Shown: positions 1 to 7,233 of the stretch, piece by piece
How the letters are laid out: each line of letters starts with the position of its first letter
Position numbering within the stretch: the stretch's first letter is position 1
Assembly: GCA_964347835.1 (NCBI GenBank)
Contig: CAYFZR010000044.1
Coordinates: 1-22,175 of the forward strand
Direction of reading: 5' to 3'
Source: CAYFZR01 sp964347835 [NCBI: uncultured archaeon]
Lineage (GTDB): Archaea; CAYFZR01
DNA: 22,175 nucleotides
Notes under the pieces: generated by a model
What the model was told of the DNA's origin: nothing
The model's input: only the letters and a program-made list of their open reading frames with translations
Databases searched by the model: none
Position numbers and translations under genes: made by a program

Positions 1-3
1 CAA

Positions 4-90
4 ATATAAAAAAGGGGGGAACCACCCCCTTTCTAAACCCCCATATAAAGAAGGGGGTAACCACCCCCTTTCTAAACCCCCATATAATAT
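4..90. repeat. Two 39-bp tandem repeats with G5/C5 hairpins
   Basis: Copy 1 is 4-42 and copy 2 is 43-81, with two mismatches (positions 11/50 and 19/58). A third copy begins at 82 but stops after about 6 bases. Each unit reads ATATAA, a G5-6 tract, AACCA, C5, TTTCTAAA, C5. The G tract pairs with the first C5 to make a hairpin with a loop of about 5-6 nt. Read on the minus strand, the copy nearest the edge is a GC stem followed by TTTTTT, a plausible terminator for the minus-strand gene ending at 131. The array may extend beyond the left edge. Confidence 0.85.
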
Positions 91-130
91 TTAGATTAGA
101 GGATAACATTAATTTTTTGAGAATTGCTAC

Positions 131-1228
131 CTATTTCATTCCTTCCAACAGAATTTCGGTTATATATTTTACAGGGATGTCCTTTTCTCTTTTTTTCGCG
201 GTATACCCAAGATTAAGAGAACAGAAAGAACAAGAGGTAACCAATTCTTCTGCTAATTTTTCTGCTTCTTCGATTCTTTCAAACGCCATATCCATCGAGA
301 AATCCCGGTAAATCGATCTCACACCGGAATCTGCTCCACAACAGAAAGATTTCACCTTATTTCTAGGCATTTCCACATAGTCAAAATATTTTAAAAGTTC
401 CCGTGGCTCTTTATACATGCCATGAACCCTTCCTAGATGGCATGGATCGTGGTAAGTTATCTTTTTATCAATTTTCTGGAGTTCTAATTTTGGCAAATTT
501 TCGTACAGGACCTCTAAAATATGCTGAACCTTGAAATCTATTTCTCCAATAATTTGAGGATAGTATACTTTAAAAGCCTTGTAACACCCGGCACATATCA
601 CTATGATTCTTTTAATACCATATGAATCGAATCTTTCCACGTTTTTGGCATAAAAATCTTCTACTAAGTCTATTTTACCAGAATCAACAAAATAACTCGC
701 GCAGCATCCTTCATCTTCTAAAATCAAGGGTTTTATTCCGACTTTTTCCAATAAAAGCAAGGAGGACCTTGCTGCATCCTTAGTTATGTAAGAAGGGATA
801 CACCCGGCGAAAAATAAAGTATCTGAATCTTCTTTTATCCTATAATCCGGGGGCAACCACTCCAGTCTCTTTGATGGATCTCCCATAACTGAATTACCTT
901 TTTCCAAGATCCAATCTATAATCTTCGCATGACCTTCTAACGGAGCAAATCCCATTTTTACCAATTCTATCCTTGCCTCGCCCACGATTTTGGATGTAGA
1001 TATATCATTTACGCATGCATCGTCGCAAGCACCGCATCTAGGGCACTTATATAAACTTTCAATCATCTCTTCTGTAGGAGTTTCTCCATTTAAAATGCTT
1101 TCAGAAGCCTTTAGTCTGTACATAGGGGTAAGAGTAGGATTATTTGATACAATATAGGTGGGACATTGCTCCAGGCATGTGCCACACTCTTCACAAGACG
1201 TTATCTCTTCAATATGGTCCTCCAGCAT
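131..1228 (-). CDS. HdrD/GlpC-like Fe-S oxidoreductase with two CCG domains
   Basis: This 365-residue protein has the architecture of heterodisulfide reductase subunit D and related electron-transfer subunits. Two N-terminal 4Fe-4S ferredoxin motifs (C12, C15, C18, C22 and C62, C65, C68, C72) are followed by two CCG cysteine-rich domains (C143, C175-C176, C212, C215 and C263, C296-C297, C333, C336). CCG domains bind a non-cubane cluster or zinc in HdrB/HdrD. The family moves electrons between ferredoxin-like partners and a thiol/disulfide or a flavin enzyme. No flavoprotein, HdrE or HdrA partner is visible beside it, so the true substrate is unknown. The first CCG motif reads CCAS instead of CCG. 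No membrane segment is seen, so it should be cytoplasmic or peripheral. The ATG start lies just downstream of a TATA-like ACATATAAAT (reverse strand). GlpC-like or lactate-utilisation subunits are alternatives. Confidence 0.85.
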   Translation of the reverse strand: MLEDHIEEITSCEECGTCLEQCPTYIVSNNPTLTPMYRLKASESILNGETPTEEMIESLYKCPRCGACDDACVNDISTSKIVGEARIELVKMGFAPLEGHAKIIDWILEKGNSVMGDPSKRLEWLPPDYRIKEDSDTLFFAGCIPSYITKDAARSSLLLLEKVGIKPLILEDEGCCASYFVDSGKIDLVEDFYAKNVERFDSYGIKRIIVICAGCYKAFKVYYPQIIGEIDFKVQHILEVLYENLPKLELQKIDKKITYHDPCHLGRVHGMYKEPRELLKYFDYVEMPRNKVKSFCCGADSGVRSIYRDFSMDMAFERIEEAEKLAEELVTSCSFCSLNLGYTAKKREKDIPVKYITEILLEGMK

Positions 1229-1349
1229 TCTTACACCATTTATATGTTGACTCTGTATCGTTTTTGTACCTTTTCATCTCCATTCAAGATAGCCAAAGTG
1301 GATAGAAATATGAAATATAACTAAGATGGATAACCAAGGAGGGATAAGA

Positions 1350-1640
1350 TTGATAGTAGCAGAGTTGAGCGTAACGCCTCTAGGAACGGGTTCTACAGGT
1401 GTCAGTAAATACGTGAAGGCGGCACTGGAAGAGCTGAAAAAATCAGGAGTTAAATTTGAATTAGGCGCTATGTCAACGACCATTGAGACTGAAAACATGG
1501 AAACTTTATTCTCAGTAGTTAAAAAAGCCCATGAAGCAGTCTTTCTTGCTGGAGCAAAAAGAGTTGTTACGACTTTAAAAATAGACGATCGCAGGGACAA
1601 GGATGCCTCAATAACCTCCAAATTAGAAGCTCTTAAATGA
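1350..1640 (+). CDS. MTH1187/YkoF-family thiamine-binding protein (UPF0045)
   Basis: A 96-residue protein of the MTH1187 (DUF77, UPF0045) family. These are small ferredoxin-like-fold proteins forming tetramers that bind thiamine or related ligands; their role is not settled. The opening IVAELSVTPLGTGS and the middle ALEELKKSGVKFELGAM are diagnostic. The start is set at TTG 1350: GGAGGG lies 7 nt upstream at 1338-1343, and relatives begin exactly here. The in-frame ATG at 1326 would add eight residues spanning the SD and is rejected. It is divergent from the Fe-S gene at 1228, with a 121-bp promoter region between them, and appears to be transcribed alone. Confidence 0.9.
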   Translation: MIVAELSVTPLGTGSTGVSKYVKAALEELKKSGVKFELGAMSTTIETENMETLFSVVKKAHEAVFLAGAKRVVTTLKIDDRRDKDASITSKLEALK

Positions 1641-1877
1641 TTAAACTATTTGATAAAGTTGATATGAGAATCCTGTAGGCTCATTCAGTTAATCTGAGCT
1701 ATAAAAATATGACTTTAAAACCTAGGTAAGCAAACTTGATATTTTCGAACATGTTCGTGATAAAAATTATCCTCTAAGAGTGTAACCATTTAATGAAAGG
1801 GAGGCACCATTACTAATTTCCCACTACTAATTCCTGCCCCCGCAGATATAGAATTTTATTAAAAGGAGTTGATATAG
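1641..1877. other. Intergenic region holding the first 45-bp repeat and the dsrE-like leader
   Basis: This 237-bp gap contains an A/T-rich TATA candidate (about 1699-1710), the 45-bp element at 1741-1785, and a possible leader hairpin: AAAGGG (1796-1801) can pair with TTTCCC (1817-1822). A near-repeat ACTAATTTCC / ACTAATTCC (1813-1822, 1827-1835) follows. The last part carries the SD for the next gene. No ORF with a credible start was found here. Confidence 0.5.
1741..1785 (+). repeat. 45-bp dispersed element, copy 1
   Basis: Matches 3741-3785 at about 40 of 45 positions, including an identical run at 1760-1780. It holds three small palindromes in a row: CGAACATGTTCG (1746-1757, perfect), ATAAAAATTAT (1760-1770) and CTCTAAGAG (1772-1780). 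It lies 93 bp upstream of the DsrE-like start. Its function is unknown; a shared operator or a remnant of a small mobile repeat both fit. Confidence 0.85.
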
Positions 1878-2249
1878 ATGACTGAACATAAAACGAAGAT
1901 AATGTATGTACAAACAAGCGGAGTAAACACTCCTGAAAGACTTTATTCTCCTTTTGTACTGGCACAAACCGCGAAAGCCATGGATATAGAACCCGTAATT
2001 TATTTCTTGGGTATGGGTCTGACTGTGATTAAGAAAGGAGAAGCAGAGAAGATACAGTTGGGTAGTTTTCCCAGCCTAAAAGAAGTGATGGACCAAACCG
2101 CTAAGATGGGTGTTAAATTCTACGTATGCGAACAGAGTAAACAGTTACTAAACATAGAGGACACTGATTTCATAGACGAGGCAATAATCGTGGGGGCTGC
2201 TACTTTAAACGATCTAACTCTAGAAGTAGATGCGACTCAGTGGTTCTAA
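1878..2249 (+). CDS. DsrE/DsrF-like family protein
   Basis: A 123-residue protein that resembles the DsrE/TusD sulfur-relay fold. It has an N-terminal strand followed by FVLAQTAKAMDIEPVIYFLGMG, and a cysteine in the sequence MGVKFYVCEQS (C84). This is the position where DsrE-type proteins carry the persulfide-accepting Cys. In archaea such proteins are often annotated as sulfur-reduction or peroxiredoxin-like proteins, and the real role is usually unknown. The start ATG follows the SD AAAGGAGTTGAT with normal spacing. The Hsp20 gene begins 40 bp downstream on the same strand, so the two are probably co-transcribed. A stress or redox role is inferred from that pairing only. Confidence 0.75.
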   Translation: MTEHKTKIMYVQTSGVNTPERLYSPFVLAQTAKAMDIEPVIYFLGMGLTVIKKGEAEKIQLGSFPSLKEVMDQTAKMGVKFYVCEQSKQLLNIEDTDFIDEAIIVGAATLNDLTLEVDATQWF

Positions 2250-2289
2250 GAGAAAAGGAGAGACTGGATGTTTGATGGAGGTGTAATCT

Positions 2290-2586
2290 ATGGCAGTTCT
2301 AAAAATATCTCCGACCGTTTGTGCGTTTCCTGACGAGAAACATGAAAATTTAAATATCGAGATCGAATTACCCGGCGTGAAAAAGGGTAATATCAAATTC
2401 TATATCCACGACGACAGTTTTTACATAAAAGCAACTAAAGAAGGAGTAGAATACGTCGGTTCTTACTCAATATGCTGTCCTGTGGATCCTGATAAGGCTA
2501 GGGCAAAATTCTCTGATGGCCTGCTTAGGGTTACTGTTCCATATAGGGATATTGTTGAGGATCCCGTAAAGGTAGAGATCGAATAA
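2290..2586 (+). CDS. Small heat-shock protein, Hsp20/alpha-crystallin domain
   Basis: A 98-residue protein made almost entirely of an alpha-crystallin domain. LNIEIELPGVKKGNIKFYIHDDSFYIKA is the characteristic beta-strand entry, and FSDGLLRVTVPY is the conserved strand near the domain end. It lacks a long N-terminal arm and a clear IxI C-terminal motif, both usual for large sHsp oligomers, so it may form smaller assemblies or act on a specific client. CC at about residues 62-63 is unusual in this family. The start is fixed by the strong SD GGAGGTG just upstream of ATG 2290. It follows the DsrE-like gene closely. Confidence 0.85.
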   Translation: MAVLKISPTVCAFPDEKHENLNIEIELPGVKKGNIKFYIHDDSFYIKATKEGVEYVGSYSICCPVDPDKARAKFSDGLLRVTVPYRDIVEDPVKVEIE

Positions 2587-2630
2587 TTAAACTAAGGAAT
2601 TTTAAAGAGACAATTTTAGAGAATAATATG

Positions 2631-2715
2631 CAATCAGCAACTAAGCCAAACAGCGGTTATCCGGTCGCTATTGCTAACCAAACTAACCTTTGAGCAGTCT
2701 TTCTTTTTTTATTTA
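2631..2715 (+). terminator. Inverted repeats plus T-rich tract after the Hsp20 gene
   Basis: AGCAA (2636-2640) can pair with TTGCT (2671-2675), enclosing AGCG (2652-2655) with CGCT (2666-2669). An alternative pairing is GGTTA (2655-2659) with TAACC (2675-2679). A T-rich tract follows at about 2699-2713. Archaeal RNA polymerase terminates on T runs, so this is a reasonable end for the dsrE-hsp20 transcript. The hairpin may be incidental. Confidence 0.4.
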
Positions 2716-2731
2716 ATGATATGGTGGTAGG

Positions 2732-3718
2732 TTGGAAAAGATAAAAATTTCTTACGGCGACATTGGATTCGATCTTAGTGCTCAATTAAAATGCTTAAAC
2801 TGTCCAGCCTATGGAAGAACTTATCGATGCCCTCCTTATGCACCACCATTCTTTAAATTTAGAGAGAAACTCAAAGAATACAATGACTTCTCGTTAATAA
2901 TACGAAGATATGATATAACGGACGTATTAAACGAACATAGAGCCAATAACAGAGATAAAAAAGAAACTTGGACATTAAACAGCGTTTTTCTTGAAATTTA
3001 TCGAACAAAAAGTCAAAGCTTTTCTAGAGACATTTCGATCTTAAGAGACCGCACTAATCTAATTACGGGAAAAAAACCAGATCTAGCCTTAAGTTGCGGC
3101 GGATGTAAACTCTGCAAGCCTTGTGAAATCAAAGATAACCAAGGATGTAAAAAACCTAATGAGTCTCTTTACTCTTTAGAAGCCGTAGGCATTGATGTCT
3201 ATAAAACTCTAAAAAACTTAAATACCCCGATACAGATACCGCCTAGAAGTTATATCACGAATGTTGGGTTATTAGCCTCTAAAGAACCTGGAGCATTTTT
3301 TACACAAAAAAATAGTAATTTCAACTATCCCGAGATTCCTGAATGGATAAACCAAATAAAAAATGAAAAGAAAGGCAGAATATTATTCAAAGAACCGATT
3401 GATGATATAGAAGATCTATGTCAGGATTGTGGGGACTATAGTCCTGTTTTGTGTAATAGAAAGTATGCGCCATTAAAAGAGGTAAGAGAGTGGATTAAAG
3501 GTAAGGAGATCCACTTAGTTGAGTTTAGTAATAGCAAAGAACTTGTTGATAATTTATTTAAATGGAGCGATATGTTTCACAGGGAAGGAAAATACTGGAA
3601 TCTATTTTTCGGAAATCAATGGATAAATAGCGATGAAAGAAAGAAAATAGTGCGATGCATCAAATTTATGGGAATTGAACCACTAAGAAAAGGTAACTTT
3701 GGATACCTGATTGTCTAG
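2732..3718 (+). CDS. DUF2284-family metal-binding protein with C-terminal Cys extension
   Basis: A 328-residue protein. The N-terminal CLNCPAYGRTYRCPPYAP (C21, C24, C33) and the later CGGCKLCKPC...C cluster (C122, C125, C128, C131, C139), followed by SLEAVGIDV, match DUF2284, a predicted cysteine-rich metal- or Fe-S-binding family common in anaerobes. Family members are usually about 170-200 residues. Here about 130 further residues follow, containing another cysteine set (C230, C233, C241) and a tail rich in Trp and aromatic residues that I do not recognise. The start is TTG 2732, preceded by GGTGGTAG; no ATG is in frame nearby. It stands alone, with a T-rich terminator upstream and the second 45-bp repeat just downstream. 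Function is unknown. Confidence 0.75.
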   Translation: MEKIKISYGDIGFDLSAQLKCLNCPAYGRTYRCPPYAPPFFKFREKLKEYNDFSLIIRRYDITDVLNEHRANNRDKKETWTLNSVFLEIYRTKSQSFSRDISILRDRTNLITGKKPDLALSCGGCKLCKPCEIKDNQGCKKPNESLYSLEAVGIDVYKTLKNLNTPIQIPPRSYITNVGLLASKEPGAFFTQKNSNFNYPEIPEWINQIKNEKKGRILFKEPIDDIEDLCQDCGDYSPVLCNRKYAPLKEVREWIKGKEIHLVEFSNSKELVDNLFKWSDMFHREGKYWNLFFGNQWINSDERKKIVRCIKFMGIEPLRKGNFGYLIV

Positions 3719-3740
3719 AAAATTACTGCTCCTCTCATAT

Positions 3741-3785
3741 TTTTTCGAACATGCTCGTAATAAAAATTATCCTCTAAGAGTACAA
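3741..3785 (+). repeat. 45-bp dispersed element, copy 2
   Basis: Second copy of the element at 1741-1785. Differences include one base breaking the 12-bp palindrome (CGAACATGCTCG). The segment 3762-3780 is identical to 1762-1780. It ends 65 bp before the ATG of the unrecognised gene at 3851 and directly follows the DUF2284 gene. The two copies bracket the dsrE-hsp20-DUF2284 segment as direct repeats exactly 2000 bp apart. Confidence 0.85.
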
Positions 3786-3815
3786 TTAATGGGAGTTTGA
3801 TTACACGCAATAGTT

Positions 3816-3828
3816 AAAACTTTTAAAG
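3816..3828 (+). promoter_or_regulatory. TATA box for gene at 3851
   Basis: ACTTTTAAAGTC is centred about 28 bp before ATG 3851. That is the archaeal TATA-to-start distance expected for a leaderless mRNA. It supports ATG 3851 over the in-frame GTG at 3842. Confidence 0.55.
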
Positions 3829-3850
3829 TCTCTTTCGCCCAGTGTTTATT

Positions 3851-4570
3851 ATGAGGGAAATTATAAAGAAACTTTCCGAAATACTTCAAAATAGAGAAGT
3901 TGTTACCTGCGAAGAAATTGAAAGAAATGCTATCAGAGCTGCGTTAAGAGCAAAATCTGCTAATGCTTTAAATATTGAATATGAATTAGTTCACGAAATT
4001 AAAAGTAGCTATACCGATTTTCCAATCTCACTGGACAGTCTTCATTATTCAGAAAAGGTTGAAATTGAAGACTTGAAGTTTTACCATCTCCATACATCTA
4101 AACCAACAAGAGAGCAGTTTGAAGAGGCTTATAACGAATTTTTAATCTCCAGAGGATTTTTAGATTCCTTGCATGGACTAAAATTAATTGCTGATAGGTT
4201 TTTTAAAGATTATAAAGTAAAGGAAGGAATCGTTAAAGAATACAAAAGAAATCGTTATAGATATGCAGTTTTCTTTTCTTTAATAGAAGATGTGGCTGAA
4301 GACTTAAGCACACATTTAGAATTCGCCTCAGATTACGGTGAAGAGTACGTGATAATCACACCCACTGAAAAAACACCCGGTCCCTTTATAAATTTCTTCA
4401 AACATTACTCTGACAAAATTAAGGCCGCAAACATAAAGATATGGGTCGTTGATGTTAATAAAGAATCTATTGACCCGTTCATAGGATATCCTAAAGATTT
4501 CAACCTTCTAAAAGGGTTTAAAAACCCAAGGCTTGCAAGCGTTATAAGTTCGCTGTGGAGGAAAATTTAA
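3851..4570 (+). CDS. Unrecognised 239-residue protein
   Basis: I cannot assign this protein. It has an alpha-helical, charged N-terminal half (about residues 1-130; for example REIIKKLSEILQNREVVTCEE and TREQFEEAYNEFLISRGFLDSL). The second half looks alpha/beta, with hydrophobic strands YAVFFSLIEDV, EYVIITPTE and KIWVVDVN spaced like a Rossmann or restriction-nuclease-like core. It lacks a signal peptide, membrane segment or cysteine motif. The start ATG 3851 is chosen from the TATA spacing; GTG 3842 would add three residues. It lies behind the second 45-bp element and 48 bp before the SixA-like gene, which has its own TATA-like CTTTAAAG. A degenerate nuclease or an archaeal-specific hypothetical are both possible. 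Confidence 0.7.
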   Translation: MREIIKKLSEILQNREVVTCEEIERNAIRAALRAKSANALNIEYELVHEIKSSYTDFPISLDSLHYSEKVEIEDLKFYHLHTSKPTREQFEEAYNEFLISRGFLDSLHGLKLIADRFFKDYKVKEGIVKEYKRNRYRYAVFFSLIEDVAEDLSTHLEFASDYGEEYVIITPTEKTPGPFINFFKHYSDKIKAANIKIWVVDVNKESIDPFIGYPKDFNLLKGFKNPRLASVISSLWRKI

Positions 4571-4618
4571 GTTAAAGGCTTTAAAGCATGAGTTCAAGAT
4601 TGTATTTTGGTGTTGTTT

Positions 4619-5080
4619 ATGAGACTTTACCTTATTCAGCATGGAGAGGCTAAAAAAGAGGAAGAAGATCCTTCAAGACCTTTAACCAGAAAAGGTTTTG
4701 AAGATTGTCAAAAAGTTGCAAAATACATTTCCGGGCTTGATATGAGGGTTAAGAAAGTTTTTCATAGCGGAAAGTTAAGAGCTAAACAAACAGCGGAGGT
4801 TTATGCTGAATATCTAAAGTCTGACGAAGGAGTTTTAGAAACTGATGGATTAGCCCCTTTAGCCGAGACAAAAATCTGGGTTGAGAGAATTAAAAATATG
4901 GATGAAGATGTTATACTAGTAGGGCATTTACCACATCTAAGCAAGTTAGCCTCAGCATTAATAACTGAAGATGAAAGCGAGGAAGTTATAAAATTTAAAA
5001 TGGCCGGAATAATCTGCTTGGAAAGAGACGAACTGGGTAAATGGAGAATTTTATGGTCTATAACACCAGAAATAATGTAA
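4619..5080 (+). CDS. SixA-like phosphohistidine phosphatase (histidine phosphatase superfamily)
   Basis: A 153-residue protein of the phosphoglycerate-mutase-like fold in its short SixA form. The nucleophile His8 sits in LYLIQHGEA. The second signature SGKLRAKQTAE supplies Arg54, and LVGHLPHLSKLAS supplies the second catalytic His103. SixA removes phosphate from phosphohistidine in bacteria; archaeal substrates are not known. The usual Arg of the RHG motif is Gln here (QHG), which removes one phosphate-binding residue. ATG 4619 is chosen because MRLYLIQHG is the family's N-terminus and GGTG lies upstream; the TTG at 4607 would add four residues. It is convergent with the SppA-like gene, with 117 bp between them. 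Confidence 0.85.
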   Translation: MRLYLIQHGEAKKEEEDPSRPLTRKGFEDCQKVAKYISGLDMRVKKVFHSGKLRAKQTAEVYAEYLKSDEGVLETDGLAPLAETKIWVERIKNMDEDVILVGHLPHLSKLASALITEDESEEVIKFKMAGIICLERDELGKWRILWSITPEIM

Positions 5081-5197
5081 GGCACGAAATAATGAATTAA
5101 TAGAAATATTCCTGTGCTTAGGAGAATGAGATTGTCAGAAAATTTCTAAAACATGATAAAAAGGTAGAATGAAATTTTAAGACTAAAAAACTTTTAC

Positions 5198-5914
5198 TTA
5201 CTTCTCAGTTCTCTTCCCAAAATATACTATTTCAGCCTCAGTTATATTCGTTTCTTTTTTACAGATTTCGATAGCCTTGTCTTTTCCACCGAAATCGTCT
5301 ATCAATCCTAATTTTTTAGCATCCTCTCCTAAGTAGACTTTGCCTGTAGAAATTTCTCTCATCATATCCTCATCTAAACCTCTGTTTTTAGCGATTTCTT
5401 CCATAAAATTTCTATGTATGATGTCTATTCTTTCTTTAATCATTTTTTCTTCCTCTTTTGAGGGTTTAACGTAAGGAATTCCCAGACCCTTGTGTATTTC
5501 TGAGGATATGACATCTACGTTTATTCCAAGCTTTTCTAAGATCCCAGAAAAATCTGGACGAAAGCCCATAACACCGATGTTTCCAACGGTGCTTAAAGGA
5601 TCAGCCAAAATTTTTTTACAAGAACTTGCAATCCAATATGCCCCTGATGTTGCGTATTCCCTTATCCAAGCAACGGTATACTTATCAAGGCTTTTTATGT
5701 TATCAGCTATCTCTTTACACGGAAAAGGTGTTCCGCCTGGAGAGTTTATCTCAAATATAACCGCTTTTATGCTTTGATCTTCTTTTATCTCATCGATATA
5801 ACTTACTATCTTCTCCGATGAAGTTCCAGGTACTGTCATCGGAAGGAAGGGGACTTGGATATCTTCAGAGGTAATCAATCCTTTTATAAATATTATTGCA
5901 ATTTTTTCCTTCAT
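5198..5914 (-). CDS. sppA: SppA-like signal peptide peptidase (S49 serine protease)
   Basis: A 238-residue S49-family protease domain. NSPGG (57-61) forms the oxyanion region and TSGAYW carries the nucleophile Ser90. A downstream Lys in HKGLGIPY (about K142) is the likely general base of the Ser-Lys dyad. ADPLSTVGNIGV is the conserved segment after the Ser. Archaeal SppA normally has an N-terminal membrane anchor and cleaves signal peptides or membrane proteins. This protein begins directly with the first beta-strand (KIAIIFIKGLI) and has no clear anchor. ATG 5914 is preferred over TTG 5935 because a TATA box (5942-5951, reverse strand) sits about 30 bp upstream. This suggests its own promoter although it lies 59 bp after the DUF39 gene. 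Confidence 0.85.
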   Translation of the reverse strand: MKEKIAIIFIKGLITSEDIQVPFLPMTVPGTSSEKIVSYIDEIKEDQSIKAVIFEINSPGGTPFPCKEIADNIKSLDKYTVAWIREYATSGAYWIASSCKKILADPLSTVGNIGVMGFRPDFSGILEKLGINVDVISSEIHKGLGIPYVKPSKEEEKMIKERIDIIHRNFMEEIAKNRGLDEDMMREISTGKVYLGEDAKKLGLIDDFGGKDKAIEICKKETNITEAEIVYFGKRTEK

Positions 5915-5941
5915 TTTATCCAACTTAAATGACAAGTTACT

Positions 5942-5951
5942 GCTATAAACG
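5942..5951 (-). promoter_or_regulatory. TATA box for the SppA-like gene
   Basis: CGTTTATAGC on the minus strand lies 28-37 bp before ATG 5914. It fits an archaeal core promoter with a short or absent leader. Confidence 0.5.
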
Positions 5952-5973
5952 TTTTAGGAACGAAGGATTTAAA

Positions 5974-7233
5974 CTAATCCGGGAAGTATATTTTCCCATA
6001 AGATTCAGAGAGTAAGAACTCTCCCCTTTCCATCATCTCATTCAGAATTTTAATCGCTTTTTTTGCTTTATTTCTGTCTGAGAGTCTGTAACCTATTTTA
6101 ACTCTATTATTGCCTATCTTAATGGATCCGAGATTTGCATGGAAGGCATCGCAAAAGGAAGCGCAGGTACCGCAATTATGACAGAGATCCTTATTTAATC
6201 TTTTATTTGAAAATGCAGAGGTAGGACAGTTATTTTCTACTGTGCATTTTTCATCGCATACCTCACATTGATCCGGGTACCATTTTACTTCTAAGTCAGT
6301 ACCTCTCCATACCTCCCCATAATTTGTTTCTCCTAATATTGACCTATCATTGACATTTGCTATGGGTAATGAAACCTTCTCATCAATTATCCTACAGTTT
6401 TCCAAAATAGAGTCATTCAATATAGGAATGGGAACTGCGAGGGTAGATACAAATTCTGGTCCGCCTGACGTATTGAATCCGCATAAAAATTTGTGGATCA
6501 TGTTTTTCATGTTAGCAGATATCATGAGGTTCGGTCTATCTTTCGTACTCCTTGTTCCTCTGTCTATCACATATCCGATTGCTCCGTTTACCCAGATCTT
6601 TGATCCTATGCCTATTGCTTCCAAGAATGGATCGTGTTGTAAAGGATTTAATTCGCCACAACCTGCAAATGTAGCAAATTTGTATGGTCCCTCTAACTCC
6701 AGTGGCGAGAATATTGTCTTAACCTTTGTATTGTTGGGATTTACAAAGGCATAGTAATTCTTTACCATGAAACGTGTTCCCAATAGTTGGGCGATATTCA
6801 TCTCTTCTATATTGATGGACGCATTAATCTCTGTTCCCTTCTCAGTTATAGCATGGACTTTTATCTCTTTACCTTTTATGATGTCGTGTATTAAGTGCCC
6901 TCCTCCGTATCTCATTGAATCTCTGCTTGTATCTGTGGCAAATACCACCAGGTCTACGAAGCCCATTCTTTCATTCGGGCATGGACCAGGGAACGCTGGA
7001 ACGCTATTAAGCCACACATCCGTTAATTTTTTAAATGTACCTGGTTCTGCTATCTTAAAATTAAGAACGGCCATAGACCCGGATACAAGAGAGGATGTTC
7101 CACAAGTCACTACGTCAACGTCGCTTGCTTTAATCTTATTTTCCTCTCTTATTTCATCCGCCAGTTCATCCGCTCCTATAACTACGGCTTCTCCACTCTT
7201 TAACTTACTGTTGATTTCGGATATGGTCTTCAT
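5974..7233 (-). CDS. DUF39 homocysteine-biosynthesis enzyme with ferredoxin domain
   Basis: A 419-residue protein of COG1900/DUF39. In methanogens this family (Methanosarcina MA1821) converts aspartate semialdehyde and sulfide to homocysteine, usually together with a NIL-ferredoxin partner (MA1822). Seen here: VVTCGTSSLVSGSMAVL with Cys44, the conserved family Cys; PGPCPNERMGFVD; and FAGCGELNPLQHDPF. Residues 320-365 form a dicluster ferredoxin module (C323, C326, C330, C336, then C351, C354, C357, C361), so Fe-S chemistry is built into the chain. The start ATG 7233 lies inside the end of TFE (29-bp overlap) with GGGAGT upstream, implying translational coupling. A CBS domain, present in some relatives, is absent. 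Confident on family, less on exact substrate. Confidence 0.88.
   Translation of the reverse strand: MKTISEINSKLKSGEAVVIGADELADEIREENKIKASDVDVVTCGTSSLVSGSMAVLNFKIAEPGTFKKLTDVWLNSVPAFPGPCPNERMGFVDLVVFATDTSRDSMRYGGGHLIHDIIKGKEIKVHAITEKGTEINASINIEEMNIAQLLGTRFMVKNYYAFVNPNNTKVKTIFSPLELEGPYKFATFAGCGELNPLQHDPFLEAIGIGSKIWVNGAIGYVIDRGTRSTKDRPNLMISANMKNMIHKFLCGFNTSGGPEFVSTLAVPIPILNDSILENCRIIDEKVSLPIANVNDRSILGETNYGEVWRGTDLEVKWYPDQCEVCDEKCTVENNCPTSAFSNKRLNKDLCHNCGTCASFCDAFHANLGSIKIGNNRVKIGYRLSDRNKAKKAIKILNEMMERGEFLLSESYGKIYFPD

Noticed and set aside
4-90. CRISPR array at the left edge
   Set aside because: The 39-bp units are directly adjacent with no unique spacers, and no cas gene is present.
1274-1621. 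115-residue minus-strand ORF opposite the MTH1187 gene
   Set aside because: It is antisense to a well-recognised family member and shows no recognisable motif of its own.
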